NCBI RefSeq assembly: GCF_015832195.1
Contig: NC_052016.1
Coordinates: 26,929,129-26,993,128 of the forward strand
Origin: Motacilla alba alba
Taxonomy: Eukaryota > Chordata > Aves > Passeriformes > Motacillidae
Length of the DNA stretch: 64,000 bases
Direction: 5' to 3'
Shown here: positions 44,901 through 55,194 of the stretch, one piece after another
How positions within the stretch are numbered: the first letter of the stretch is position 1
Layout of the letters: each line of letters starts with the position of its first letter
Made by a program: the position numbers and the translations under genes
Notes under the pieces: generated by a model
Told to the model about the DNA's origin: nothing
Databases searched by the model: none
The model's input: only the letters and a program-made list of their open reading frames with translations

Positions 44901-46262
44901 GAATTTTTGGTAAGACTCCTCTATGCTATGTAGGAATGTCACTAAGATTATAAAATTATATTTCCTGTATATATCTTTTCTACATGCATATTCTTTAGGC
45001 AAGAACAACAGTGAGACTGTGTATGACAATGAGGTGAAACAAATTCACTTGGATAGCATTGAGAGTGTTCTATTTAGGTTAAATAAAACAAAGAATGAAT
45101 TATGTCACCTGTGTTATAAACATCTTCATCCTTTATGCAGAATTGGTATGAGTAGAATGCTACACTGGCAATGTTTTAGCAGGTTTTTCACCTTTGAACT
45201 TATTTCTCCATGTTTGCTTCTGTACTCACCTTTTGCAGAAGCATTATGATTATGTGTTTCATTAATAATGGCTGTCTGAGATTCTTAACATTTAGCATAA
45301 TTCCTCATATTGAAAAAAAACATGCACTGTGATACATAATGTATGAACACAACAAAAAGATATTTCCTACCCAAAGAATAATGTTATAGGTATTCGCATC
45401 ACTTCACAAAATCATCATCCCTAAACTGGCAGTGGATAGTAAAGGTTAGAAGTACATGGATATAAATCATGATCTATTTATCTTTGGGTGACGTGGAGAT
45501 CAAAACAACATGGGATGCTTTGAATGATGATAACAACTTTGGAGGACTCAGCCAAATTTGTTCGACATGTTTTAAATTGTAGCCTGGTGATGTTAACTCA
45601 AGAGCATTGCCAGGGTGGAGTTGGGAGCCTGCCATTAAACATTGATTTTCCCAGTATCTCACAATTACGGCAACATCTGTGCTGAATAACTTTTACTGAT
45701 CATCTGTGAAGAGTTCATGGACAATGTGTCTTACTCAAAGGTCTCCTTTCTTACCTGTGCATGAGGGAGTTGTAATGATTGTGCAGTAGAATATTCTGTG
45801 AGAGGGATTGAGATTGAAATTTCTTGAGGCATTCCTTCCTATTTTCTTTTAATGACATCTTTGTAGATACACTTAAATTTTCTTATCGGTACCAGTGTAT
45901 TTTGCCTCGGTCTCTAAAGGTGTTTCCTTGCCCGTAAGATTTATAAGTAGTTGATAAGTCATTTATTTTTTTACCTTCATAAATTCCCAATATATTTAAA
46001 AAACCTACCATGCAACAGCAACAAAATAATGAGTGTGTGATGAAGTTATAAAATACACTCCTACTGGTTGAGCAAAGAGAAGCCATGTGTCATAATGGAT
46101 TCTATAGAAGGGGCTGCTAAACTGACTCTTCCCTTTCTCAGTGCTCATATTTTGGGTATGGTGCCCTGTAATACTGAAGGGAAATGAAACTGAAATAGTC
46201 TGGAAAGCAAAATAACACATCCCCCATATTTGTTTTAGAGAGCAGGCTACATCCAAGCTTCC
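41975..46262. other. Non-coding sequence
   Basis: No gene recognised. It holds the G-rich tract at 42275-42304 and an open frame of 135 codons at 42594-43001, with a locally GC-rich centre (GCAGGCCCTGCAAGGCCCGTG) but no recognisable domain. The frames at 44007-44279 and 44923-45249 are unassigned. There is a C8 run followed by A7 near 43865. Confidence 0.45.
42275..42304 (+). repeat. Potential G-quadruplex motif
   Basis: Four G tracts of at least four (GGGG, GGGGG, GGGGG, GGGGG) separated by T, A and a nine-base loop. They fit the form G3+ with loops of 1-12 on the plus strand. Confidence 0.6.
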
Positions 46263-46430
46263 TGAAATGCTTTATAAGTGCTCATTAATTAATCAGCCCA
46301 TGCAGCACCCCTGTGAGATGGATAGGTGTCGTTGTCTGCATAATTTCATACATGCAGAGAGCTGAGCTTGCCCTGGGTGATGCAACAACACAGAAGTGTG
46401 GGTGAGGTGGGAACACAGCACACCAAAGGT
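46263..46430 (+). mobile_element. MIR-like ancient SINE relic
   Basis: In order: GCTTTATAAGTGCTCATTAATTAATC, CACCCCTGTGAGATGGATAGG, TGCAGAGAGCTGAGCTTGCCC, TGGGTGATGCAACAACACAGAAGTG and GGTGGGAACACAGCA. This follows the MIR consensus layout (CTCATTTAATC, AACCCTGTGAGGTAGGTA, GAGAGGTTAAGTAACTTGCCC, AAGGTCACACAGC, TGGCAGAG) with heavy erosion. MIR survives in birds only as scattered, sometimes constrained, remnants. Confidence 0.42.
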
Positions 46431-49400
46431 TTAATTTCCACCCTGACCAGTGTTATTTTGGACTTCATGATTTAGCCAGAGGCTTGGGCTCTGCCTTACA
46501 GTACTACAGTGCAGGCCCCACTAAACAGACATTTCAAGACTTAAGAACAAAAAACAGGGACGGAGGGGAAAACATCTTTCTCTCACGAGAATGTGTCACT
46601 AATAATGCAATGCTGAGTACCTGTACTTTCAAGGATCCCCCAGATTTGGAGAGAAGGAAGAGTAGGAAATTGTACTGTTCCTGCAGTTCTGAGGATTCAG
46701 GCAGAATATTGTCATACAAACAACCTGTAGCATCTATAAGAGGCCCAACAGGAATGGAAACCTGTAGACACAAGAGTGGGAGAAGATAGTTCCAAAAACA
46801 GTGCAGGATACGAGGATGAACTCTTTGAGAAATAAAATCCTGAGTCTTTTTTCCCCTTCAGTTAATAGTTTTCTAGAAGAGTACCAAGCCTTATGTTCTT
46901 TTAAGATTTTTTTTTACTTACTAATATTTTGAAAACTTGCCTAGAAGATGTATTTCTAAATCTAAAAACATAAACTACACAGAGATCATTCTGCCTTGCC
47001 TGCATGATCTGTAATGCCAAAATCATCCAGAACTTTCTGTACTACTTTGCTGTTCTGTAGTCATTAAGCTATCCTGAGGAAGCTGCCTTTCTGAAGTATC
47101 TCAGAAATAACACTAGAAAAAAAGCAGGGGTTAGCATATCCCTTTCATGCAGTACCCTGGCAACTTCCTGTATTTTCATAGAAGACAAAGACTGATAAAG
47201 CCCTGATATTTTTAAAGGCATCATCTCAATTTTCTCTATATTCTGTTTTATAATCCACTGTTATCTTAAACAGAGATAGTTTTATACTTAATCTTGTAAC
47301 ACACAGAATCTGTAATTCCAGTAAACGCCTTTATTTGTTTACAAGGTTCCCACCCTGTTAACTTTGAGTATCAGACTGGTTTATTTTTAAAGGAAACTTC
47401 AAATGAATTTGTGTCTTGCAAGCAATGAAGTTTCCTTGTGATAAATTGAAGGTAAAATTCAGTAAATTGTGGATCAGCTGTTTTTCAAACCCCCAACTGA
47501 GAACAACAGGTAATTTATAGTGCTCAAAAAAGAGCTATTAAATGAATTTTAAAGTTTATTTCTATTCATTGGTTTATAATATATTTATATTTAGCATTTC
47601 AGCTAGTATATGGGCTTCCAAACAACTTTGTCAATTGAAAATTTCTGGATGCTCTTATCACATCAAATATTATAAGCTAAGTGGACTATTACAAGACAAT
47701 TCAATCAGGCAAACTATCATGCACGACATAATTCTCTTGAAATCCACTGTTCAATGCAATTGAAATGGTTCTCCCTTCAAAACAAATATAATTTTGATTA
47801 TTTCTGTTTTTCCCTTTCTGTTCAATTCTTTGTAAGTCTATTGCATCTCTCTCTGCAAATCTCTCTTCAGCCTTTATGATCATTAGATAATTAACTGTGA
47901 CTCTCTTTGATAAGGGATGCATAATACCAGTTTTCATTAATAATAACTGACTCTTACATGCCATTCTACTCACCAGTGAAAGAATATTAACATAAACCAT
48001 GACAGCTGCAGAAAGGGAACATGCAGGTGAAACTCAAGATTTGCCATATATTCCTACAACTGCAGAGGAAATTAGAGGGGCAAAAAGCACTTCACTGAAG
48101 TGGGATCTGTCTGACAGGGTATTTAATGACTAACCATGGTCACAAAATATTACAAGAGTTTTCATAACAAAGTGAAGTTAGTACATTATTAAGGCAATTC
48201 CTTCAACTGTGGAGAGAGGAAGGTATTTATATCTGGAGGATATTGCTCCCTTGAACCAAAGTGGGGAAGAAACTGCAAGGTTGCACAGGAATCTTGTGGA
48301 CCACCTGTGTTTACATCACAGCGAGGCCACGCTTTCTTCCTCATTGTGTAATTTGAAGAGTAGGACGTGCCCTGGAGTGGCCTGCCAGAGGGACTGGGGA
48401 TGAGTATGATCAACCCTCCCTGGTTATCACTGAGTTTGAACCTTCCTACAATGCTCATACTGCAGTTGAAACCTACAATTCTGGGTCATGGAGATATACA
48501 ATGGTAGGTCAATGTAGCTGACTCATGTCCACTGTGGTTACCTGTCCCAGCCTCCATCCTCCTGCCCTTTAGCAGAAGTTAACCCTGCCATCCTCTCTTA
48601 GGTCTTAACTCGATGGGACTTGACACAACTGATATTTGCTTAACATATTCAGTTGACTGTGGAAATAACTTCTCTTTCTCTAGCTTCCAGTGGATATTCT
48701 TTTTCTAGGCAACTTCTGTTATATTCAGCCCATTTAATCTGAATCATGCTACAGGTTCATTTCTTTCCCAAGTCACTCTCTGTACCCTGGCATATTTACA
48801 GGCAGTTGTCTTTTCCGCATTCCCACCTGCTGGTGCATTCCTGTTAGCCCTTTGTTCGAGCCATGATGTTTGTGCATTTCTTCTGCAGAACTCTAATAAT
48901 ATGTATTTGGGAAATGTGCCTCACAGTTAAGCAAAATCTTTCATGAGCAGTAACCATGACTCCCATTGCCGTGGTTGTTTTTGTATGTACAGCAATATTC
49001 ATGGACTTTCTTTACCCGTAGTACTTACAATGATTGTTATAGCCTGTTGTCTTTTGCTTATCTAAACAATTGAAACACAAACAGGACAAAAAACAACTTT
49101 CACCTCAGAAAGGTGTTTTAAAAGGCACTTTTTATTTGAAAAATATTTCTTCTTTGAGCCCATGCTTCAGATTTTGCATATTATGAATTCTTGATAGAAG
49201 GGCAAAATAAGCTGTACATTGCTGTTTCATGTATTGGCAACAAAACTACAAGATAAATTCTGAATGCAGATTTTTTATTATTGATGACAGTGTAATTGAA
49301 AGAGTACAGCTGGATTTTCAGATCTTGTTGCATAGATCTAAATGACGATATAGATTATGAAGCAGTGGAGAGTCAGCTGCTCTTTTTGCATTTCCTGTTG

Positions 49401-50720
49401 CACTTATGTATTGCTCTAGGTTTCCTATTTTTTATCCATAACTCTTTCCAGTTTATTTCTGGTATTAGAGGTGATGTGGGAAGAAAGAGACGAGAACAGT
49501 TATCAATGGCAACATCCCTATACACAGTTTTTCAGAGGCAATCTTTGGGCACCTTCACTGTAAACAACATTGGCAAATTTGTTTGGCAATGTTGCAGATT
49601 ACTCCAAGATCAACTACAGAAGATACTGAGGCAAGGAAGAGAACAACCTATACAAAAATAGTTCAGTGTGTGATTTTTACAGTTTTAACTTACCTCATCC
49701 TTAAGTTTTAGGTGTCCTCCTATTTTTCATGAGATTGAACTTGATATTCTCTTTCTTGTGAAAGGCTAATATGTAGGCTTTTGAATCAAGAATATTTCTT
49801 GGTGCAGCTTTTCAGAACATAAGTCCTTTTCTCTCACCCACATTCATGTGACTCAAAAACAGCTAAAAACAGTTTTCACGTAACTAAGAGTTTACTCATG
49901 TGTTATGGACTTTCATCTACATCAGAAATACAGTATGCAGTGAAAAGGTGAAAATTTAAATAAAGAGTTTGTTTCTTACGGAAAGATAAGAAGTATGCCA
50001 TAATGCGCTTAAGCATCAGCCAGGTAAAATCCACCTTAGGCTACCTGCAAACCTATTTCTAACCCATTTTGTTGACCTGAGTTTATAAAATACTTTCCTA
50101 ATTCACCTGTTCCTAAAAAGATAGTAAGCTTCAGAGTGACTTTTGGTGGGTAGCCAAAAGTATGTTATGACTTGGACTGAGACACTCCTTGAAACTGGGC
50201 TCGTCTGCTGCTCATGTCTACAAAAGCTTTTATGGCTTGGCTGCCTTTAGCCACTGTATGTGTGAGCATGAGGTAGAGCATCCTTGTTTGTGGCCATTCC
50301 TGAACGCCATGTGGTGCTATGCACCCCTTCCAGCCAACCACAGTGCAGTATCCATGGAAAAAGACAAATACATGGGAAAGAAATTATCTGGGTGTTTCCC
50401 TTCAGGGAGGAGTGTTTAAGGTTAAGTGATGTTTAAGGTTAACAAGGCAGCAAACACTGTTCTAAAATAAGGAAGCGCTGCCTTGGGAATCTCCTTTGTT
50501 GCACTCTGTGCTGTGTCAGCTATCCCTGTCACTTGTCAGTGCACTGAATGATTACTGATTTCATGTTGTCTTAAGATGGCACACTGTAAGCTACTGTGGC
50601 TCAGGAGCTGTACCATGAGCAGTTCTGGCATTTCTGCAGCAAACATTGGGCTGCAAAATGACATGTCAACCCATGTACCTGACCTTCTTATAGACCAGAG
50701 CTAAGAGTTTGCCTGAAGCT
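46431..50720. other. AT-rich non-coding sequence
   Basis: No gene recognised. The 121-codon frame at 49296-49661 ends with the basic stretch LQKILRQGREQPIQK, but I cannot link it to a family and frames of this length are expected by chance. The frame at 46484-46789 is unassigned. Confidence 0.45.
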
Positions 50721-50721
50721 A

Positions 50722-50817
50722 CCATGTCAACATGTATTTTTTTATGTTGTCAACATGTATGTATGTGTGTCATACATGTCAACATGTATGTATTTATGTT
50801 GACATCATGTCAACATA
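50722..50817. repeat. Cluster of TGTCAACAT words with one inverted copy
   Basis: TGTCAACATGTAT occurs at 50725, 50748 and 50777, TGTCAACAT again at 50808, and the inverse ATGTTGACAT at about 50796. Spacings are 23, 29 and 31 bases, with ATGT/TATGT filler between. The words are nearly palindromic (ATGTTGACAT/ATGTCAACAT), so the tract can fold into several alternative hairpins. It looks like a small minisatellite. Confidence 0.88.
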
Positions 50818-53340
50818 ATTTTTTTTCAAACAAGGAAATAAAACCAGTGAGATGCAGGGAAAATAGAAGATCCCCTGACTAAAATCTTACTTGCTTTACC
50901 TTCTGCAGGGCTTTGTGGTCCATCATGCCTTGCTGGTTTTCTGCTGGTGTGAGTGGGATAGCACTGTGGAGAAAGGTATCCTACAGAATAGAACTTATGC
51001 ACTTGAGAGATTGAAGACAGTAACATGGCCAAACCATCAATAAATCAGAATGCTCCCTAGAAGGCCATATGCCAGGTGGTGTTGGCCAAATGTATTCCCT
51101 GTGCCACCTTATTGACATCAGTGCGTTGCTCCAGAGATAGATTTGGCTCCCACTCCTTGGAAAACTGGTGAAAGAGAATGATTTTATTTAACTTTTGGCA
51201 AGGCTTGGGACTGAGCTGTGGTGTGTTTTATGTCCTCTAGCTTTTGACATACACTTTTAATTATTCTTAATAAATTTAAATTGGAGTGAGCATCTTGAAA
51301 TACTTAACTAAAATATAAGTTATAGCTTTGATCTGTGCCAGCCATTGGAGGATTTGTCAACCCAGCACTGGAAGCAGGGGATTAAGACCTCTAAAATGAA
51401 ATTAACAGATATTTAACAAAAATAAATAAATTATGTCTGAGCATTTTTATGTCTTTAGTGTGTCACATAAATAATTCATCAGATTTTCTTCTGTACAGCT
51501 TATATTTTTAAATGGCTTTTCCACAGATATATCCTGTTATTTGTTTCCACTGCTTATAGGTATAGATGATAGTATATCACCCTGAAGTAAGAATTTGCAA
51601 CTCTCAGCTCAGCAACTAATTGTCAGTAGTTGTAACAGTAGTACTATTTATTGCACACTGAAGAACAGTGAACTTTTGGATTTCTTTTAGTCCTTGTGTC
51701 TGCTAACTTTTCAGTGAATATAATAATGATGGTGTCTATTTCTTTGGTCTGCAACACTAAGAAAGAGAGGCAAAATTTACTCTGTCATACAGCAGGAAGC
51801 CAAAAAACCAAGAGGGCTACCCAGTATGCTGCACAGTAACCCAGTGCATTACAGTAACTCCTAGTCTAGGGTTCTGTTCACTTCTGCACAGCCCAGATCT
51901 AAGAGTCTGATTCCATTTTCATTAGCCTTACTCACTGTTTCCAGAAAAAAAAAAAAAGGCAAAAAACCCAAAAAAACACCTAGTAGTGATGGCAGTACTG
52001 GAAATCTGATCTGCCACTCTCCTTAGCTGGAAGAACCATCTCCAGGGCCTCAGTACCCAACAGATTTGTAGGAATGTGGGTGGGGTCAGCGGGGATAGCT
52101 TTTCACCAAGCCGGTCCATGAGAATATTCTCAACATATAATGATGGTAATGCTGAGTTACTACTAACTCAGACCATATCAGTACTACTCTAATTCTGTTT
52201 GGAATACCAAATTCATCAAGGATGCTCCATAAACACCAGGTCAATACTGACAGAAGCAAGTGGATTGAACACAACCTTCAGAACCACAGAGAGAATTTTA
52301 AAAATCCCCTAAGGCCATGAATGAAGATCGTTTTACTCAAGACCTGTAATCAACTTTGGTGCCTGTTCTGTAGCCAGGCCTACCTCCTCACAGCTTATCT
52401 GCCACAGGAACTTGAAGTGTGCTAGAGGGGAGCAGAGTAGCTCCCTGTGCTTGATAGCTGGTGGTATTCGACAGAGCAACCCTGGACTTGGCAAGGGACA
52501 CAAACACCCACAGTGGTGGAGCAGAACAACATGAGGGGCATTTGCACTCTCTCTTATTCTCAGCTGCCTTGGCTGGCTCAGCTCTGGGGGGAGAGCAAGT
52601 AAGGGCATTCTCCAAATTTAAGGTTGTTCTCCTAACAAACATGATCAGTTTTGCTAGGCACATTTCTTTCTGCAGCACCTAGAACAGCTTGGCAGTGGAA
52701 CAGCTGAAAGATTAGTGCAATCTAATTAACTCCCTTAAAGCTTCTGATCTATAAGACTGCCACTCCTTTTACCTTGTGCTCCTTCTGTGTGGAAGTAAGA
52801 TGTGCCTACAAGTAGAACAGTCAGAAATGCTGACGTTAATAATGTCCATCCTCCAGCATCACTGCTGTTAAATTATGCTGTCATTGTAGTGTATTCACAC
52901 CAATACCATTCTGCCCCATCATGAGGAGATCCATTTATTATGAGAAAAATCTCTCTCCTGTACACACCAATTATTCTACATAGGATGGATTGGAAGCAGG
53001 TCCTATAATTATACCCTAGTCAACCAGTCAAGTCTATAAACAAAATCTTTCACTCTTTTATTACCTATTTTGCTTCCATCTATTATTCTTCAAATGTTTA
53101 TAGAAGTTGTGTGTGTGTTTTAATCCATCAGCAGTTGTACATTTTTCAAGTACAAATGCCCTAAAACTGTGGTTATTTTTCATAAGTTTTCCAAATGTTC
53201 TTCCTGTTTTCTTGTCCTGTCAGCCAGAGCAGAATAAGCCATCATTAAAGGAAGAATAAATTATACTGCTAATTAACAATATGGTTGATGCTCCAGAAAT
53301 CTGCTGTTGTTATTGGGAAAGAAGTTCAATGGTGAAGTAC
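50818..53340. other. Non-coding sequence
   Basis: No gene is recognised. The segment 52340-52600 is GC-richer and gives overlapping frames on both strands (73-96 codons) with no domain. There are A runs near 51944 and 51968. Confidence 0.45.
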
Positions 53341-53450
53341 TGTCACAATCCACCCTCAGGGACAGGATTGTGATGGTTCGTTATCTGATCTCAGAGTACA
53401 AAACACCAACACGGCAAGGGGGTTTGCAGTAACAATCAAAATCAGTGTAC

Positions 53451-53456
53451 TTTATT
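53451..53456 (-). terminator. LTR poly(A) signal AATAAA, minus strand
   Basis: GCAATAAAGTACACTG on the minus strand, about 110 bases before the terminal CA of the long LTR. Confidence 0.55.
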
Positions 53457-53491
53457 GCATAATCACAGCAAAATGCATTGGAGGGGATTGG

Positions 53492-53494
<3 letters not shown>

Positions 53495-53533
<39 letters not shown>

Positions 53534-53546
53534 AAGAGAAAGAAAC
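53495..53546. repeat. (GA)n microsatellite with GAAA tail
   Basis: A pure (AG)17 run of about 35 bases followed by GAAAGAAAGAGAAAGAAA. It lies inside the minus-strand LTR, just upstream (in LTR sense) of its poly(A) signal, where it reads as a CT tract. Confidence 0.96.
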
Positions 53547-54350
53547 CCTGCAGGAAAGGAAAGGAAAAGAAAGAGGGAATAGGTATATCGACCAACGTAG
53601 AGGCGATGTAATTCTTCAAGGTCCAGTCCAGTCAAAATCCAGTCGAGGAGTTGCCTTCACGCTGGGGAGATCTCGAAATCTCAAGCTAACTTGAGGGTTT
53701 TTATTAGAATTTTCTATTGAAAGTTGGGAAGGAAGGGGGAAAAGATCTCATCTGGTCAGCAGTGGGCGAGAACCATTGTCTTCTTGGTTCAATGGTCACT
53801 ACCTGCAGGCAAACATCTCCGTTTGATCAGCTGTTCTCCCCCACACATACTGCCCTCCTCCCCCCCAGGTTAGAGATTTCAGTCCTTGAGGAGAAAAGGA
53901 GTCTTTTCCATATAGGGGTTTCATGTCTCAGTCTTGGAGGGAATGACTTCTCCCATCTCAGTCCATCTGCCACGGTGGTTGTACAGTAGATATAGGGTCT
54001 TCTGTGGAGACCACCAAAAGGTAATTCCAGAAAAGAGTCCAGCTAGGTTTGGGGGTGGAAAACTCCAGGCCATTGTCGCAGAGCAGATACAGGCGAAGAA
54101 AGGTCAAGGTGCCCCTTCTCCTTTCACTGGGTACAGCAAACACACCTGCAAACAATGGCTCAGCAGGCCAGAAGCTCTGCTCCGGCCTCGAGATCCTGGC
54201 ACGCTCCCACCAAACCAGGATGTCAAACAGGATTCTTTTTCGGTGGTCCCAGTTTCTCCCTTTTTTCACAACGATCGTGAGGCAGATGAGAGAAACTTTG
54301 GACAGAGTCTTACAAATACCCAGCTCAGTCTCTCCCTTTTAGTCCCCTCA

Positions 54351-55150
54351 GAGTCTGTCTGTATGCCTTAATATGCAATTTCCTTCTGCTCAAATAATTA
54401 ATTAATTTTACAGAATGAATGCCATCTCTATGAGTGTAAGGTCTGGTATTTTTTCTCCACGCCTAATCTTTTAATTTGCTTGGACTTGGGCTTTTTTGGT
54501 TGTTAGTGTGTTTCTTTTTCCAATACCATTGCTGCTGATATATTTACACCAAGGCATTTTCTTTCTCACCAAATTTGGGTCATATTTGGATATCTTTGAG
54601 ATGTTTCAAGTAGACCTGTAAATTATGCCATTTACCATTCTTGGGACAATTAGATACTGAGGATCTCAGCCAAATAACAAATGTCTTTACAGCTCTTGCT
54701 TTGAAACAACAAAATCCGTTAGAGACTGTGATATTGAACCATATTGACCTGCACATCAGCAGAGGGCATTGCAAGGTCATTGCTGGTAGGAGCCTTCCAG
54801 TTCCTTTTTTGCTCTCCTGCAAGTAGATGTTCTAAGCCTGAGAGCTGTGTCAGCTTTCACCTAGTCTGGAGAAGAAATTGCATTGCCCACCCATAAAACT
54901 TTTGGATACCTAAAAGAAAATATTCCTTTGAAGCTGGGCTCTGCAGTGTCAGGAACTCAGATTCAAATTCTTATTCTGCATTATTCTTCCATCATTACTG
55001 CTTTCAAGTGTACTGCCTGTTTTGAGGTGAGTATTTAGGCTTCTTTTTAGAGCTCTGCATGTACTCTTCAACTCACTACATAAAGAGTTTGAACCTGAGT
55101 CTCTTACAGAGCCATTTGAGTGCTATGGACGACAATATTAACTGTCTACC

Positions 55151-55152
<2 letters not shown>
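54351..55152. other. Unique non-coding sequence
   Basis: No gene recognised. AT-rich sequence with AATAATTAATTAATTTTAC near 54395 and short overlapping frames at 54580-54826. Confidence 0.5.

Positions 55153-55192
<40 letters not shown>
55153..55192. repeat. Poly(A) run, 40 A
   Basis: An uninterrupted run of 40 A after ACTGTCTACCCT, followed by GAATAAAAACCCC. No source-gene body is recognisable upstream, so retroposition is possible but unproven. Such a pure long run must be young or mutating rapidly. Confidence 0.96.

Positions 55193-55194
<2 letters not shown>

Larger units (their letters stand above)
53341..54350 (-). mobile_element. Long LTR of an endogenous retrovirus, minus strand
   Basis: On the minus strand the element runs from TGAGGGGACTAAAAGGG to GGATTGTGACA, about 1010 bp, with TG and CA at the ends. 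A TATA-like CTAATAAAAACC (plus-strand 53698-53711) and AATAAA in GCAATAAAGTACACTG (plus-strand TTTATT at 53451-53456) lie in the right order, the latter about 110 bases before the end. The end carries a 9-bp stem (TCACAATCC/GGATTGTGA). CpGs and GC content are higher than in the flanks. No retroviral coding domain is visible. The 103- and 145-codon frames inside are on opposite strands and look like composition artefacts. I found no target duplication (AGTAC against GAGTC), so the far edge is tentative and some internal sequence could be included. Confidence 0.6.

Noticed and set aside
49296..49661. 121-codon plus-strand frame with a hydrophobic segment and basic tail
   Set aside because: The hydrophobic stretch reflects T-rich sequence. 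I cannot link it to any family, and frames this long are expected by chance.
53934..54371. 145-codon plus-strand and 103-codon minus-strand frames
   Set aside because: They overlap on opposite strands inside the long LTR and show no retroviral or host domain.
54351..54612. Extending the long LTR to an AGTAG near 54610 as a partner for AGTAC at 53340
   Set aside because: Only four of five bases match, and the intervening sequence has the texture of ordinary unique flank.
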